DNA from: DATLMR01 sp964615905
GTDB lineage: Bacteria > Acidobacteriota > Blastocatellia > UBA7656
Reading direction: 5' to 3'
DNA: 64,000 nt
Assembly: GCA_964615905.1 (NCBI GenBank)
Contig: CAZTUB010000001.1
Location: forward strand, 1-64,000
Under the pieces are notes generated by a model. It worked only from the letters and a program-made list of their open reading frames with translations, was not told the origin of the DNA and ran no database searches. Of this stretch, positions 25,418 through 32,939 are shown one piece after another. How positions within the stretch are numbered: the stretch's first letter is position 1; each line of letters starts with the position of its first letter. Position numbers and translations under genes: made by a program.

Positions 25418-26152
25418 CTAATCCGCGATATTGAATGTCCCTAGCAGCAGCCAGCGGCGGGCCTCGCTCTCGCGCCCGCGCTTGGCTTTGAGCGGAGTCG
25501 TGTAATGCCAGAAAGGCAGTTTGTACACGGACGCCGCGCCTTGCAGGTTTATGTCCACGATCTCCGACAGGTGCCAGTTCTTCTGGTAGACGAGCCAGTG
25601 ATGATCGACCGCCTCGTTGCTGAACATGACGTGAAAGTCTATAAAGCCGTCCCTCGTCCCTTCGGTTTCGGGGTGGTGATCGTTATGAGGCCCCGCGTAA
25701 TCTCCGTGCTCGTAGCATATAACCTGCGACTCCGATTCGTAATAGAGCCGGAGCCCGCTCACCACCTCCGCGAACCTTGCGAAACTTTCCGAGCGCATCA
25801 TCTGTAGCAGGTTGATCTGTTCGGCCTTCTGAAAAGATTTCGCGTTTTTGCGCTTCAAGTAAGCGGTCTTCGAATGCATAACCTTGGGCAGAACTTCCGT
25901 GTAGTTGCGCGTCATGCCTGAGATGGATTCGGGCGGTATCCTGTTTCTGAGCGGGACTAGATGGTCGCGCAGGTGCAAATCGAGCAAGCGCGCGCAGTCA
26001 CGCGCGGTCTTTTTCTCTATGACGTTCGGCAGCACGACAAAGTAATCTTTCGACTTGCGAAACAGGCCGCAAGCCGAGTCGACTCTCCCTGCCAGCACAC
26101 GCCTGCCGAAGGGCGTAAGCAGGTCCGCAAATTCGTCTGGGAATCTGTCCAT
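25418..26152 (-). CDS. Possible 2OG-Fe(II) oxygenase-like protein
   Basis: This protein of about 244 residues has no signal peptide. The C-terminal half has a pattern like the 2-oxoglutarate/iron oxygenase fold. An HxD pair (GPHNDHHPE) could bind iron. About 70 residues later comes FWHYTTPLKAKRGRESEARR, in which the His would be the third iron ligand and a downstream Arg would bind 2-oxoglutarate. The assignment rests on these spacings only. The N-terminal 100 residues are not recognised. The ATG at 26152 is used; a GTG at 26188 would add 12 residues. It is convergent with the nuo operon and its substrate cannot be guessed. Confidence 0.55.
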   Translation of the reverse strand: MDRFPDEFADLLTPFGRRVLAGRVDSACGLFRKSKDYFVVLPNVIEKKTARDCARLLDLHLRDHLVPLRNRIPPESISGMTRNYTEVLPKVMHSKTAYLKRKNAKSFQKAEQINLLQMMRSESFARFAEVVSGLRLYYESESQVICYEHGDYAGPHNDHHPETEGTRDGFIDFHVMFSNEAVDHHWLVYQKNWHLSEIVDINLQGAASVYKLPFWHYTTPLKAKRGRESEARRWLLLGTFNIAD

Positions 26153-26227
26153 CTCAATATCTCTGTGGTTGCCGAGTTCTCTATGCACTATATGACGGAA
26201 AAGCGCGGGCTGATGATTCTCATTTCT

Positions 26228-27457
26228 TTACCGGAAGCGGGTCAAACTTACTATCGCCGCCCGCAGGCGAGAAGGGCTTCCCGTCTCCGTCCACGCGAAG
26301 ACTACGCTGTCACGGGCGAGAGCCGCTTGCGGAAACCCGCTCGCCCGCGCGGCGTTCGATTCGGCAATCGTGACCGACGGCCCGCGCTCGCCGTTGGGCG
26401 CGATCTTTCGCGCGCGTATATCCGCGCCCTTTTCGGTGCGCTCAAGCCAGGTGACGATGGCCGAGCCGTCTTTCAGCATCAGGATATCTACGCGGCCGAG
26501 CGGGCGAGAGTCGTCTACTTGAACAGGCTTGCCAAAAGTCGCGGCTGCGTCATTTGAAAATGCGACCTTAACGCTCGGACGGTCCGCAGCGGCCGTAAAC
26601 CAGGCCACGCCTACCCGCCTGCCGCTGGCCGAAACTGAAGGGCCGTTGACGGGACACCCTTCTATCTTCCAGTCGTCCGGGTAAACGGGTTTCGGCTCGG
26701 ACCAGCGCCCGCGCGTGTGACGAACGACGCTTATGTCGCGGACCTCTTCTTTCGAGCGGTCGCGGTAGACCACAACCATCCCTTCCGAGGTCATCGCGGC
26801 CGATGTCTGGCAACACTCGCATACGCGCGCGTCGAGTTCCGCCTCGCGCTCCAAACGATTGCCGCCCGTCATCTCCGCGTAACGCAGCGTCATCTCGCTG
26901 TCGCTCGGACCATGACCGTGGCCGCTGTGCTCGCCTGTCTGAGGCTTGAACTTGCGACCGTCGAGCCAGACGACCATCAATCGGCCAGCTTCTCCGAGCA
27001 TGGAGACAAACCCGTGCTCGGTCTGAGTCCCGTCCGTGTGAGGCCGGATAGGCTTCGTCCACGTCTTCCCATTATCGAACGAGCGCGAGATGACGACGTC
27101 GTATGCGTAAGTGCCGTCGCCGTTCTTTACAAGCCAGTGCGCCGCCAGCGACCCGTCCGCAAGCGCCACAATCGAAGGAAAGTCTGCCCAGTTGACGAAC
27201 CAGTTATCGCCCGAAGCGACGGTTCGCGGCTCGGACCAGCCCTTACTGCTCAACACAGAAAACCGCAGCGTATGCCGCTTCTCTACGGATGTCTCGATCC
27301 AGCTCAGATAGACCTCCCCGCCGGGCGCTGTAAACAGGTTGGGCACGCTGCTGCCCGCGCTCGCCGGCGGGTCGCTCGCTTGAATCTGCCCGAACGCCGT
27401 TGTGGTTATGGTCAAGGCGGCGACCACCAGGCAGAGGGACAATAGAAGCTTTCTCAT
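26228..27457 (-). CDS. Secreted sialidase-like beta-propeller protein
   Basis: This is a 409-residue exported protein. After a signal peptide (about residues 1-24) come repeated BNR/sialidase-type blades: SFDNGKTWTKPIRP and a later AFSNDAAATFGKPV carry the S-x-D-x-G-x-T-W style pattern. A cysteine cluster, ARVCECCQTSAA, and a His/Gly-rich SGHGHGPSD lie in the middle and could bind a metal. Sialidase catalytic residues cannot be verified, so true sialidase activity is uncertain. The start follows AAAGGG, only 4 nt after the Gfo/Idh/MocA gene, suggesting co-expression. Confidence 0.72.
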   Translation of the reverse strand: MRKLLLSLCLVVAALTITTTAFGQIQASDPPASAGSSVPNLFTAPGGEVYLSWIETSVEKRHTLRFSVLSSKGWSEPRTVASGDNWFVNWADFPSIVALADGSLAAHWLVKNGDGTYAYDVVISRSFDNGKTWTKPIRPHTDGTQTEHGFVSMLGEAGRLMVVWLDGRKFKPQTGEHSGHGHGPSDSEMTLRYAEMTGGNRLEREAELDARVCECCQTSAAMTSEGMVVVYRDRSKEEVRDISVVRHTRGRWSEPKPVYPDDWKIEGCPVNGPSVSASGRRVGVAWFTAAADRPSVKVAFSNDAAATFGKPVQVDDSRPLGRVDILMLKDGSAIVTWLERTEKGADIRARKIAPNGERGPSVTIAESNAARASGFPQAALARDSVVFAWTETGSPSRLRAAIVSLTRFR

Positions 27458-27461
27458 CAAA

Positions 27462-28766
27462 CTACCCTTTCAGAGGATGATCGACGACCTTCAGCCTGCG
27501 CTCGTCGAAATAGAGCACGCGCCCTTCGCGATAGGATTGAACCGACATCCCTATCGCCGCCATGGCTTTGAAAGCCGTGAGCGCGTCGAGCACGGGCGTT
27601 TCGCGCGTGCGCACGCAGCGCAGGAAGTTCTCCATGTGAGACTCTCGCGGCTCCGTCTTGATGGCGACTTCGGTCGCGCCAAACTTCTCCTCGAACTTCT
27701 GTTTGTATATGAACTGGGGCGTCACTGTAATCTGATCGACGCGGCCCTCGAAACGGCCTTCCGGAACGATCATGATCGTCCCTTCGTGGCCCCTTATCAA
27801 GCCGGGGACGTGTGTGGTATTCGTCAGCGTCGAGCTCAGGACGACGCTGTGCTCTTTCGGATAATCGGCCACGAGCGTGAAGGTGTCCGGGACCTCGCGC
27901 CCGTCTTTAAAGATGTAGATGCCGCCGCTTCCCGTCACGCGGTATGGAAACTGCGCCTCGCCCCAGCAGAGGTTCAACGGGGCCATGACGTGATAAAAGA
28001 GGTCGGTGGCGATTCCGCCGGAATAGTCCCAGTACTTGCGAAAGCGAAAGAAGCGGTCGGCGTCGAACTTGCGCTCGGGTGCAGAGCCCAGCCACATCTT
28101 CCAATCGATAAAGTCGTCGCCCTTCGATTGCGGCCCCGCTTCCGGGTCGATCTTCCAGTTCCATTCGCCGCCCGTGGAGTTGCGATGATAAGACCCCTGG
28201 CTCATGACGAGCTTTCCGATCATCCCGTCTTGAATCGCCTTGCGCGCCTTCCACCACTGGTCCGAGCTTGTCGTTTGCGAGCCGACCTGCAAGACGCGAT
28301 TGGTCTTCTTGACCGCCTCGTAAACTTTGCGCGCTTCGTCTACGGTGTGGGTCATAGGCTTTTCGAGATAGACATCCTTGCCGCGATTCATAGCCTCGAT
28401 AGCCATCCGCGCGTGCCAGTGATCGGGCGTGGCGATGATGACCGCGTCGATGTCTGATCGCGCAAGCAGCTCGCGGTAATCGAGGTAGCCGTCGCACTGC
28501 GCGGTCTCTTTCGCCACGCGCAACCGCCTGGCGTAAACGTCTGAGACCGCGACCACGCGCGCAGGGGTCGCAGGCTTCTGACCCGTCTCTATAACCCACT
28601 TCAGCAGGTCGCGGCCTCGGCCGCCCACGCCGATCAAGCCTATGTTCACCTGATCGTTCGCGCCTAAAATGGTGCCCTGAACCGACCGCGTGCTCGTGAG
28701 CGCAACGCCCGCAAACGCGGCGGCGGCGGTTGTCTTAACAAACTCTCTTCGGTTGATCTTTGACAC
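27462..28766 (-). CDS. Gfo/Idh/MocA-family oxidoreductase with Tat signal
   Basis: This protein of about 434 residues is a putative NAD(P)-dependent sugar oxidoreductase of the exported subgroup. The N-terminus carries a twin-arginine motif, NRREFVKTTAAAAFAGVALT, so it is likely folded with cofactor before export. The Rossmann motif is IGLIGVGGRGRDLL. The catalytic-type motif EKPMTHTVDEAR, containing the conserved EKP lysine, follows. The GTG at 28766 is chosen because GGAGG stands 5 nt before it. A longer frame continues upstream to 29513 but overlaps the thiolase gene and lacks support. It is followed by the sialidase-like gene. Confidence 0.88.
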   Translation of the reverse strand: MSKINRREFVKTTAAAAFAGVALTSTRSVQGTILGANDQVNIGLIGVGGRGRDLLKWVIETGQKPATPARVVAVSDVYARRLRVAKETAQCDGYLDYRELLARSDIDAVIIATPDHWHARMAIEAMNRGKDVYLEKPMTHTVDEARKVYEAVKKTNRVLQVGSQTTSSDQWWKARKAIQDGMIGKLVMSQGSYHRNSTGGEWNWKIDPEAGPQSKGDDFIDWKMWLGSAPERKFDADRFFRFRKYWDYSGGIATDLFYHVMAPLNLCWGEAQFPYRVTGSGGIYIFKDGREVPDTFTLVADYPKEHSVVLSSTLTNTTHVPGLIRGHEGTIMIVPEGRFEGRVDQITVTPQFIYKQKFEEKFGATEVAIKTEPRESHMENFLRCVRTRETPVLDALTAFKAMAAIGMSVQSYREGRVLYFDERRLKVVDHPLKG

Positions 28767-28919
28767 AAGCGCCTCCGCGAGCGCCCCTGCTTCGACCTTG
28801 AAAGCGAGGCGCGCTTCCGTTTCATCCTGTTGACTGTTGAAACTGACCGCTCGATTGACAATTTGAAATCGTGCGGCACATGTATACAGACACGAGCGCT
28901 TAACATCAAGCCCGCGCAC

Positions 28920-28947
28920 TTGCTCGAAACCCGTAAGGTGATAAAAT
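28920..28947 (+). promoter_or_regulatory. Promoter candidate for the thiolase gene
   Basis: TTGCTC (28920-28925), a 16-nt spacer and TAAAAT (28942-28947) read toward the 28983 start. The -10 box matches five of six consensus bases while the -35 box matches three. It lies in the divergent gap between the oxidoreductase and thiolase genes. Confidence 0.35.
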
Positions 28948-28982
28948 TGCGAAGTCTTGGAAAATTTCCCGGAGGGCGGCAG

Positions 28983-30137
28983 ATGAAAAACTTGAGCGAC
29001 CGCGTGGCGATCATAGGAATGGGCTGCACAAAATTCGGCGAGCACTGGGACAAGTCGAGCGAGGACTTGATTGTCGAGGCCGCTTACGAGGCGTTTGAGG
29101 ACGCGGGGATAGAGCCTGCGCAGGTCGAAGCCGGTTGGGTCGGCACGCTCGTGTCGGGCATATCGGGCCAGGCGCTCTCGCGCCCGCTGAAGCTCCAGTA
29201 CATCCCCATCAGCCGCGTAGAGAATATGTGCGCAACGGGCCAGGACGCGCTCCGCAACGCAGCCTTCGCGGTGGCGGCGGGCGCTTATGACGTTGTGCTT
29301 GTCGCAGGCTTTGAGAAGCTGAAAGACAGCGGGTATTCCGGTCTTCCCGGCGCTGCTTCGAGCGTGATCGGCGCGGGCAACACCGCCCCCGGCGCTTTCG
29401 CTCTGGCCGCCAACCGCTACTTCCACCGCTACGGCATCGGCAAAGAGGAGCTTGCCAAAATATCTGTCAAGAACCACTACAACGGCGCGCGAAATCGCAA
29501 GGCCCATTTTCAAAAAGAGATCACTTTGGAGCAGGCGATGAAAGCCCCTATGATCGCCTCGCCTTTAGGGCTGCTCGATTGCTGCCCGACGACCGACGGG
29601 GCGGCCGCCGCCATCATCACCCGAACGGAGCTTGCGCCTCGTTTCAATAAAGACTTTGTAACGATCAAGGCTATGGGTCTGGCCGTAGGACCGGGAACGG
29701 GCCGCCTGGACCCGGACTTCGACTTTACGAGCTTTCCGGAGACAAAGGCCGCCGCAAAACAGGTCTACGATCAACTAGGTATAAAAGACCCGCGCAAAGA
29801 GATAAGCATGGCCGAAGTCCACGACTGCTTCTCGATAACGGAACTCATAATCTACGAAGACCTGGGATTTTCAGAGCCGGGCAAAGCGAAGGCGGACATA
29901 GATTCGGGCGCGTTCACGCTTAAAGGCGACCTGCCAGTGAACACGGACGGAGGGCTCAAATCGTTCGGCCACCCGATTGGCGCGAGCGGCCTGCGCATGC
30001 TCTACGAGATCTACAACCAGCTTCTCGGTCGCGCAGACGAGCGACAGGTAAAGGATATGAGACTCGGCCTCGCGCATAACCTCGGCGGAAACCCCGGCTC
30101 GTTCACCTGCTCGATCATCGCGCTCGGCCACGCTTGA
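28983..30137 (+). CDS. Thiolase-family acetyl-CoA acetyltransferase (SCP2-thiolase-like)
   Basis: This is a 384-residue protein. The likely active-site cysteine lies in RVENMCATGQDAL near residue 83. Later come AEVHDCFSITE and GGLKSFGHPIGASGLRM, the conserved His loop. The general build follows the SCP-x type rather than the classical FadA type, which has a different C-terminal Cys motif. It may cleave or form beta-ketoacyl-CoA in fatty-acid or sterol-like metabolism. GGAGGG precedes the ATG at 28983. An acyl-CoA dehydrogenase lies two genes downstream, consistent with beta-oxidation-type chemistry. Confidence 0.88.
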   Translation: MKNLSDRVAIIGMGCTKFGEHWDKSSEDLIVEAAYEAFEDAGIEPAQVEAGWVGTLVSGISGQALSRPLKLQYIPISRVENMCATGQDALRNAAFAVAAGAYDVVLVAGFEKLKDSGYSGLPGAASSVIGAGNTAPGAFALAANRYFHRYGIGKEELAKISVKNHYNGARNRKAHFQKEITLEQAMKAPMIASPLGLLDCCPTTDGAAAAIITRTELAPRFNKDFVTIKAMGLAVGPGTGRLDPDFDFTSFPETKAAAKQVYDQLGIKDPRKEISMAEVHDCFSITELIIYEDLGFSEPGKAKADIDSGAFTLKGDLPVNTDGGLKSFGHPIGASGLRMLYEIYNQLLGRADERQVKDMRLGLAHNLGGNPGSFTCSIIALGHA

Positions 30138-30228
30138 GACGCGGCTTGAGATACGGGCCTGAGAAACTTGCGGGCTCGTTCGAGCGTAAGTAGAAAGCGG
30201 GCGAGGTTCTTTCATTGGAGCGTCGGCT

Positions 30229-31077
30229 ATGATGAACGCAGGGGGTAGTAATTACTACGAACACCATTTTAAGAGGGTGATACCTGGCGACATAGAGAGT
30301 GTCCGGCGCAGGCTCTCCGACGTGCTGGAAGATTTCAACTATGCCGTGCTAAACGAAAACCCCATCCAGGCAAAGCGTGATCGTCACAAAAGCATCTGGG
30401 TGGCGATGACGATAGAGTGCCAGATAATTCTCACAATAGCCTTGAAGCCCATAAGCGCGGCCTCGACCCTTGCCACATTCAATTACGCCGTCGAGTATCT
30501 CTTCACAAACGGCGACTGCCAGACCCTTGAACGCGAAGCGGACGCAATCATCGCGCTCGCCACCGCGCCTTCGATGACGGTCGTCTGCCCGGCTTGCAGA
30601 GCGGAGACTGCTGGTGCGGGCCGCTTCTGCCGCGTCTGCGGAACGCCGGTGGCGCGAAAGAACCTCCCGCTGGAATTCGAGGTGTTGCGGCTGACCTCAG
30701 GCGCGAGCTCCGCGCAGACGGAGATAACGCTAGGGCTGATCCTCGCGGTTATAACGCTTGTCATCGCTCTTTTGCTGATGTACTCCAACAGCACCAAAGC
30801 AATAACAATAGGGTGGATTCAGCTTGCGATTGGCGCGCTTGTGAGCGGGTTCTTTCTCGTGATGGGGATGCGCCGCCTGCATCGAACGATCAACCCGCAG
30901 CCGACAGCGGCCGAAGACGGGCAAGCCGATATGATGCGGGGTCTTTCGGCCCACGAGAGGGCGGCGCTCCCCGCGCAGCCGCTGTCTGTCACCGAAGGGA
31001 CGACGCAGTTGATTAACCGGTCCGAAAAGGTTCCCGCCCAGGTTCAAGCGGCAAAAGATACAGACTCGTTGCCGTAA
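30229..31077 (+). CDS. Zinc-ribbon membrane protein of unknown function
   Basis: This is a 282-residue protein. The first 115 residues form a soluble domain of unknown type. A zinc ribbon follows (CPACRAETAG, then RFCRVCGTPVARK near residue 125-145). Two membrane helices lie at about 165-220 (ITLGLILAVITLVIALLLMY and a Gly-rich second helix). The C-terminal 60 residues are polar. No enzyme motif is seen. It lies between the thiolase and acyl-CoA dehydrogenase genes, with the latter starting 6 nt after it, so they may share a transcript. Whether it serves lipid metabolism is unknown. Confidence 0.75.
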   Translation: MMNAGGSNYYEHHFKRVIPGDIESVRRRLSDVLEDFNYAVLNENPIQAKRDRHKSIWVAMTIECQIILTIALKPISAASTLATFNYAVEYLFTNGDCQTLEREADAIIALATAPSMTVVCPACRAETAGAGRFCRVCGTPVARKNLPLEFEVLRLTSGASSAQTEITLGLILAVITLVIALLLMYSNSTKAITIGWIQLAIGALVSGFFLVMGMRRLHRTINPQPTAAEDGQADMMRGLSAHERAALPAQPLSVTEGTTQLINRSEKVPAQVQAAKDTDSLP

Positions 31078-31083
31078 AAGATT

Positions 31084-32262
31084 ATGGCATACACTCTCAG
31101 CGAAGAAGAGCATCTGGTGCTTGAGACCGTAAAGCGGTTTCTTGAGCGCGAAGTAGCGCCGGTAGCGTCGCACCTTGAGCACCGCAACGAATACCCCACA
31201 GAGATAGTCGAGCGGATGAAGGAGATCGGCCTGTTCGGCGCAAACGTCTCTGAAAACTACGGCGGCCAGGACTTGAGCTATACCGTCTACGCGATGATCT
31301 TTGAAGAGATAGCGCGAGTGTGGATGGGGCTCGCGGGGGTGATAGGCACGCACTCCGTGCTTTGCGATGTGATCGAGCGGTTTGGCACCGAGCGCCAGAA
31401 GCGCCAGTTTCTGCCGGAGCTTGCGAGCGGCGAGCGGCGCGGCGGGATATGCCTGTCGGAGCCGGACGCGGGGACTGACCTCCAGGCTATTCGCACTGTG
31501 GCCGAAAATCGCGGCGATCATTATCTGGTCAACGGCTCGAAGATGTGGGTGACGAACGGGCGCTACGGCGACACTTTCCTGCTGCTGGCAAAGACGGACA
31601 AAGCCGCGCGCCCGCCGCACAAGGGTATGAGCGCCTTCGTCATAGAGAAAAGCCGTGAAGGCGATACACAGGGGCTTACGGTCAGCCGTGACATCGAAAA
31701 GCTCGGTTACAAAAGCGTCGAGACATGCGAGTTACAGTTTGACGATTTTCGCGTCCCGGCCGCGAACCTGATAGGCGAGCGCGAAGGTGAGGGCTTCAAG
31801 CAGGTGATGACAGGGCTTGAGTCCGAGCGCATAAACGTCGCCGCTCGCGGCCTGGGCGTGGCGCGCGCGGCGTTTGACGAAGCGATCAAGTATGCGCAGG
31901 CCCGGCAGGCTTTTGGCAAGCCCATCTCAGAGCACCAGGCTATACAGATAAAGCTTGCGGACATGGCCACGCGGATCGAAGCGTCGCGCTTGTTGGTGTA
32001 CGCCGCGGCTGAAAGGAAAGACCGTGGCGAGCGGTGCGACCTCGAAGCAGGCATGGCCAAGCTCTTTGCGACCGAGACCGCGCAGGAATGCGCGCTTGAA
32101 GCTATGCGCATATTCGGAGGCAACGGCTACGCCACGGACTTCCCTGTCGAGAGGTTCTACCGCGACGCGCCGCTCTTAATCATAGGCGGCGGGACGAACG
32201 AGCTACAGCGGCTGGTCATCGCGCGCAACCTGCTCAAGAAGTATTCGACCGGCGACGGTTAA
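31084..32262 (+). CDS. Acyl-CoA dehydrogenase
   Basis: This 392-residue flavoprotein oxidises acyl-CoA to trans-2-enoyl-CoA and passes electrons to electron-transfer flavoprotein. Family signatures are GGICLSEPDAGTDLQAIR, with the following KMWVTNGRYGD, then QAFGKPISEHQAIQ and RIFGGNGYATDFPVERFYRD near the C-terminus. The base is expected near the GGGTNELQ segment. The length is typical. It follows the zinc-ribbon gene by 6 nt and converges on an Uma2 gene. Confidence 0.94.
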   Translation: MAYTLSEEEHLVLETVKRFLEREVAPVASHLEHRNEYPTEIVERMKEIGLFGANVSENYGGQDLSYTVYAMIFEEIARVWMGLAGVIGTHSVLCDVIERFGTERQKRQFLPELASGERRGGICLSEPDAGTDLQAIRTVAENRGDHYLVNGSKMWVTNGRYGDTFLLLAKTDKAARPPHKGMSAFVIEKSREGDTQGLTVSRDIEKLGYKSVETCELQFDDFRVPAANLIGEREGEGFKQVMTGLESERINVAARGLGVARAAFDEAIKYAQARQAFGKPISEHQAIQIKLADMATRIEASRLLVYAAAERKDRGERCDLEAGMAKLFATETAQECALEAMRIFGGNGYATDFPVERFYRDAPLLIIGGGTNELQRLVIARNLLKKYSTGDG

Positions 32263-32270
32263 AGGTGAGT

Positions 32271-32822
32271 TCAGTCGAAAATATCTTTGACCGCGACGGA
32301 GAAACCGGGGACCGCGTCGTCAAGATCAAGCCTAGAGCCTTCGTTTAATATGATTATCGCGTTGAGGGAGCGGTAGACGGTCACGGTCCGTTTGCGCGGG
32401 TCGAGAACCAAAACCATTAAGGCTCCGGCTCCCAGCCATTCGGTCGCCTTCTCTTCGACCTCGGCATACGCGTCTCCCGGCGACACGACCTCGACGGCAA
32501 GATCAGGCGGACCCGGCCAGTACCCTTTCGCTTTCCCGGTCTCTTCAATTCGCTTTCGATTCACAAACCCAACGTCAGGGGCTCGCACGGTGTCCGGGTC
32601 GGATGAGAGCAAGAAGCCCGTTTCCGCCGCATAAACGGCTCCGAGGCCGTTAGCTTCTACGTGCTGCGCCAGCCGCCAACCGAAGTTCATAGCGACTCTG
32701 CCGTGCTCGTGTCCAGCCGGTGCCATTTTCCTCAGCTCTCCATTGACTAGCTCATAGCGGAAACCGTCGTCCCGCATATTGAGCAGGTCATCGGCCGTTG
32801 TGAGATGTGTGGTAGTAGTCAT
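32271..32822 (-). CDS. Uma2-family PD-(D/E)XK-like protein
   Basis: This is a 183-residue protein. Family features are DGFRYELVNGELRKMAPAGHEHG, where Glu and Gly are conserved, then APDVGFV, LAVEVVSPGDAYAEVEEKA and GALMVLVLDPRKRTVTVYR. The Asp, Glu and Lys pattern (PDV, EVVSP, EEKA) follows the predicted nuclease core. Uma2 proteins are numerous in cyanobacteria and acidobacteria and their role is unsettled. A related copy lies at 45405. It converges on the acyl-CoA dehydrogenase and is divergent from the TonB receptor. Confidence 0.85.
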   Translation of the reverse strand: MTTTTHLTTADDLLNMRDDGFRYELVNGELRKMAPAGHEHGRVAMNFGWRLAQHVEANGLGAVYAAETGFLLSSDPDTVRAPDVGFVNRKRIEETGKAKGYWPGPPDLAVEVVSPGDAYAEVEEKATEWLGAGALMVLVLDPRKRTVTVYRSLNAIIILNEGSRLDLDDAVPGFSVAVKDIFD

Positions 32823-32901
32823 AGGAACACCGGGGGTTCAATAATACCATAGCCTCGCCAAATCCATACCCGGCTTAAAATGATCGTACTGGACATGTTA
32901 A

Positions 32902-32930
32902 TTGACACTACGAATCGTGTGCCGTAACCT
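32902..32930 (+). promoter_or_regulatory. Promoter candidate close to the TonB receptor start
   Basis: A perfect TTGACA (32902-32907), a 17-nt spacer and TAACCT (32925-32930) end only 9 nt before the ATG at 32940. If used, the mRNA would be nearly leaderless, and indeed no ribosome site is visible before this ATG. The -10 match is poor. Confidence 0.3.
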
Positions 32931-32939
32931 TCTTCAGCT

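Noticed and set aside
28767..29513. Upstream extension of the Gfo/Idh/MocA frame to 683 residues
   Set aside because: The extension overlaps the thiolase gene, while the GTG at 28766 has a strong GGAGG and begins right before the Tat signal.
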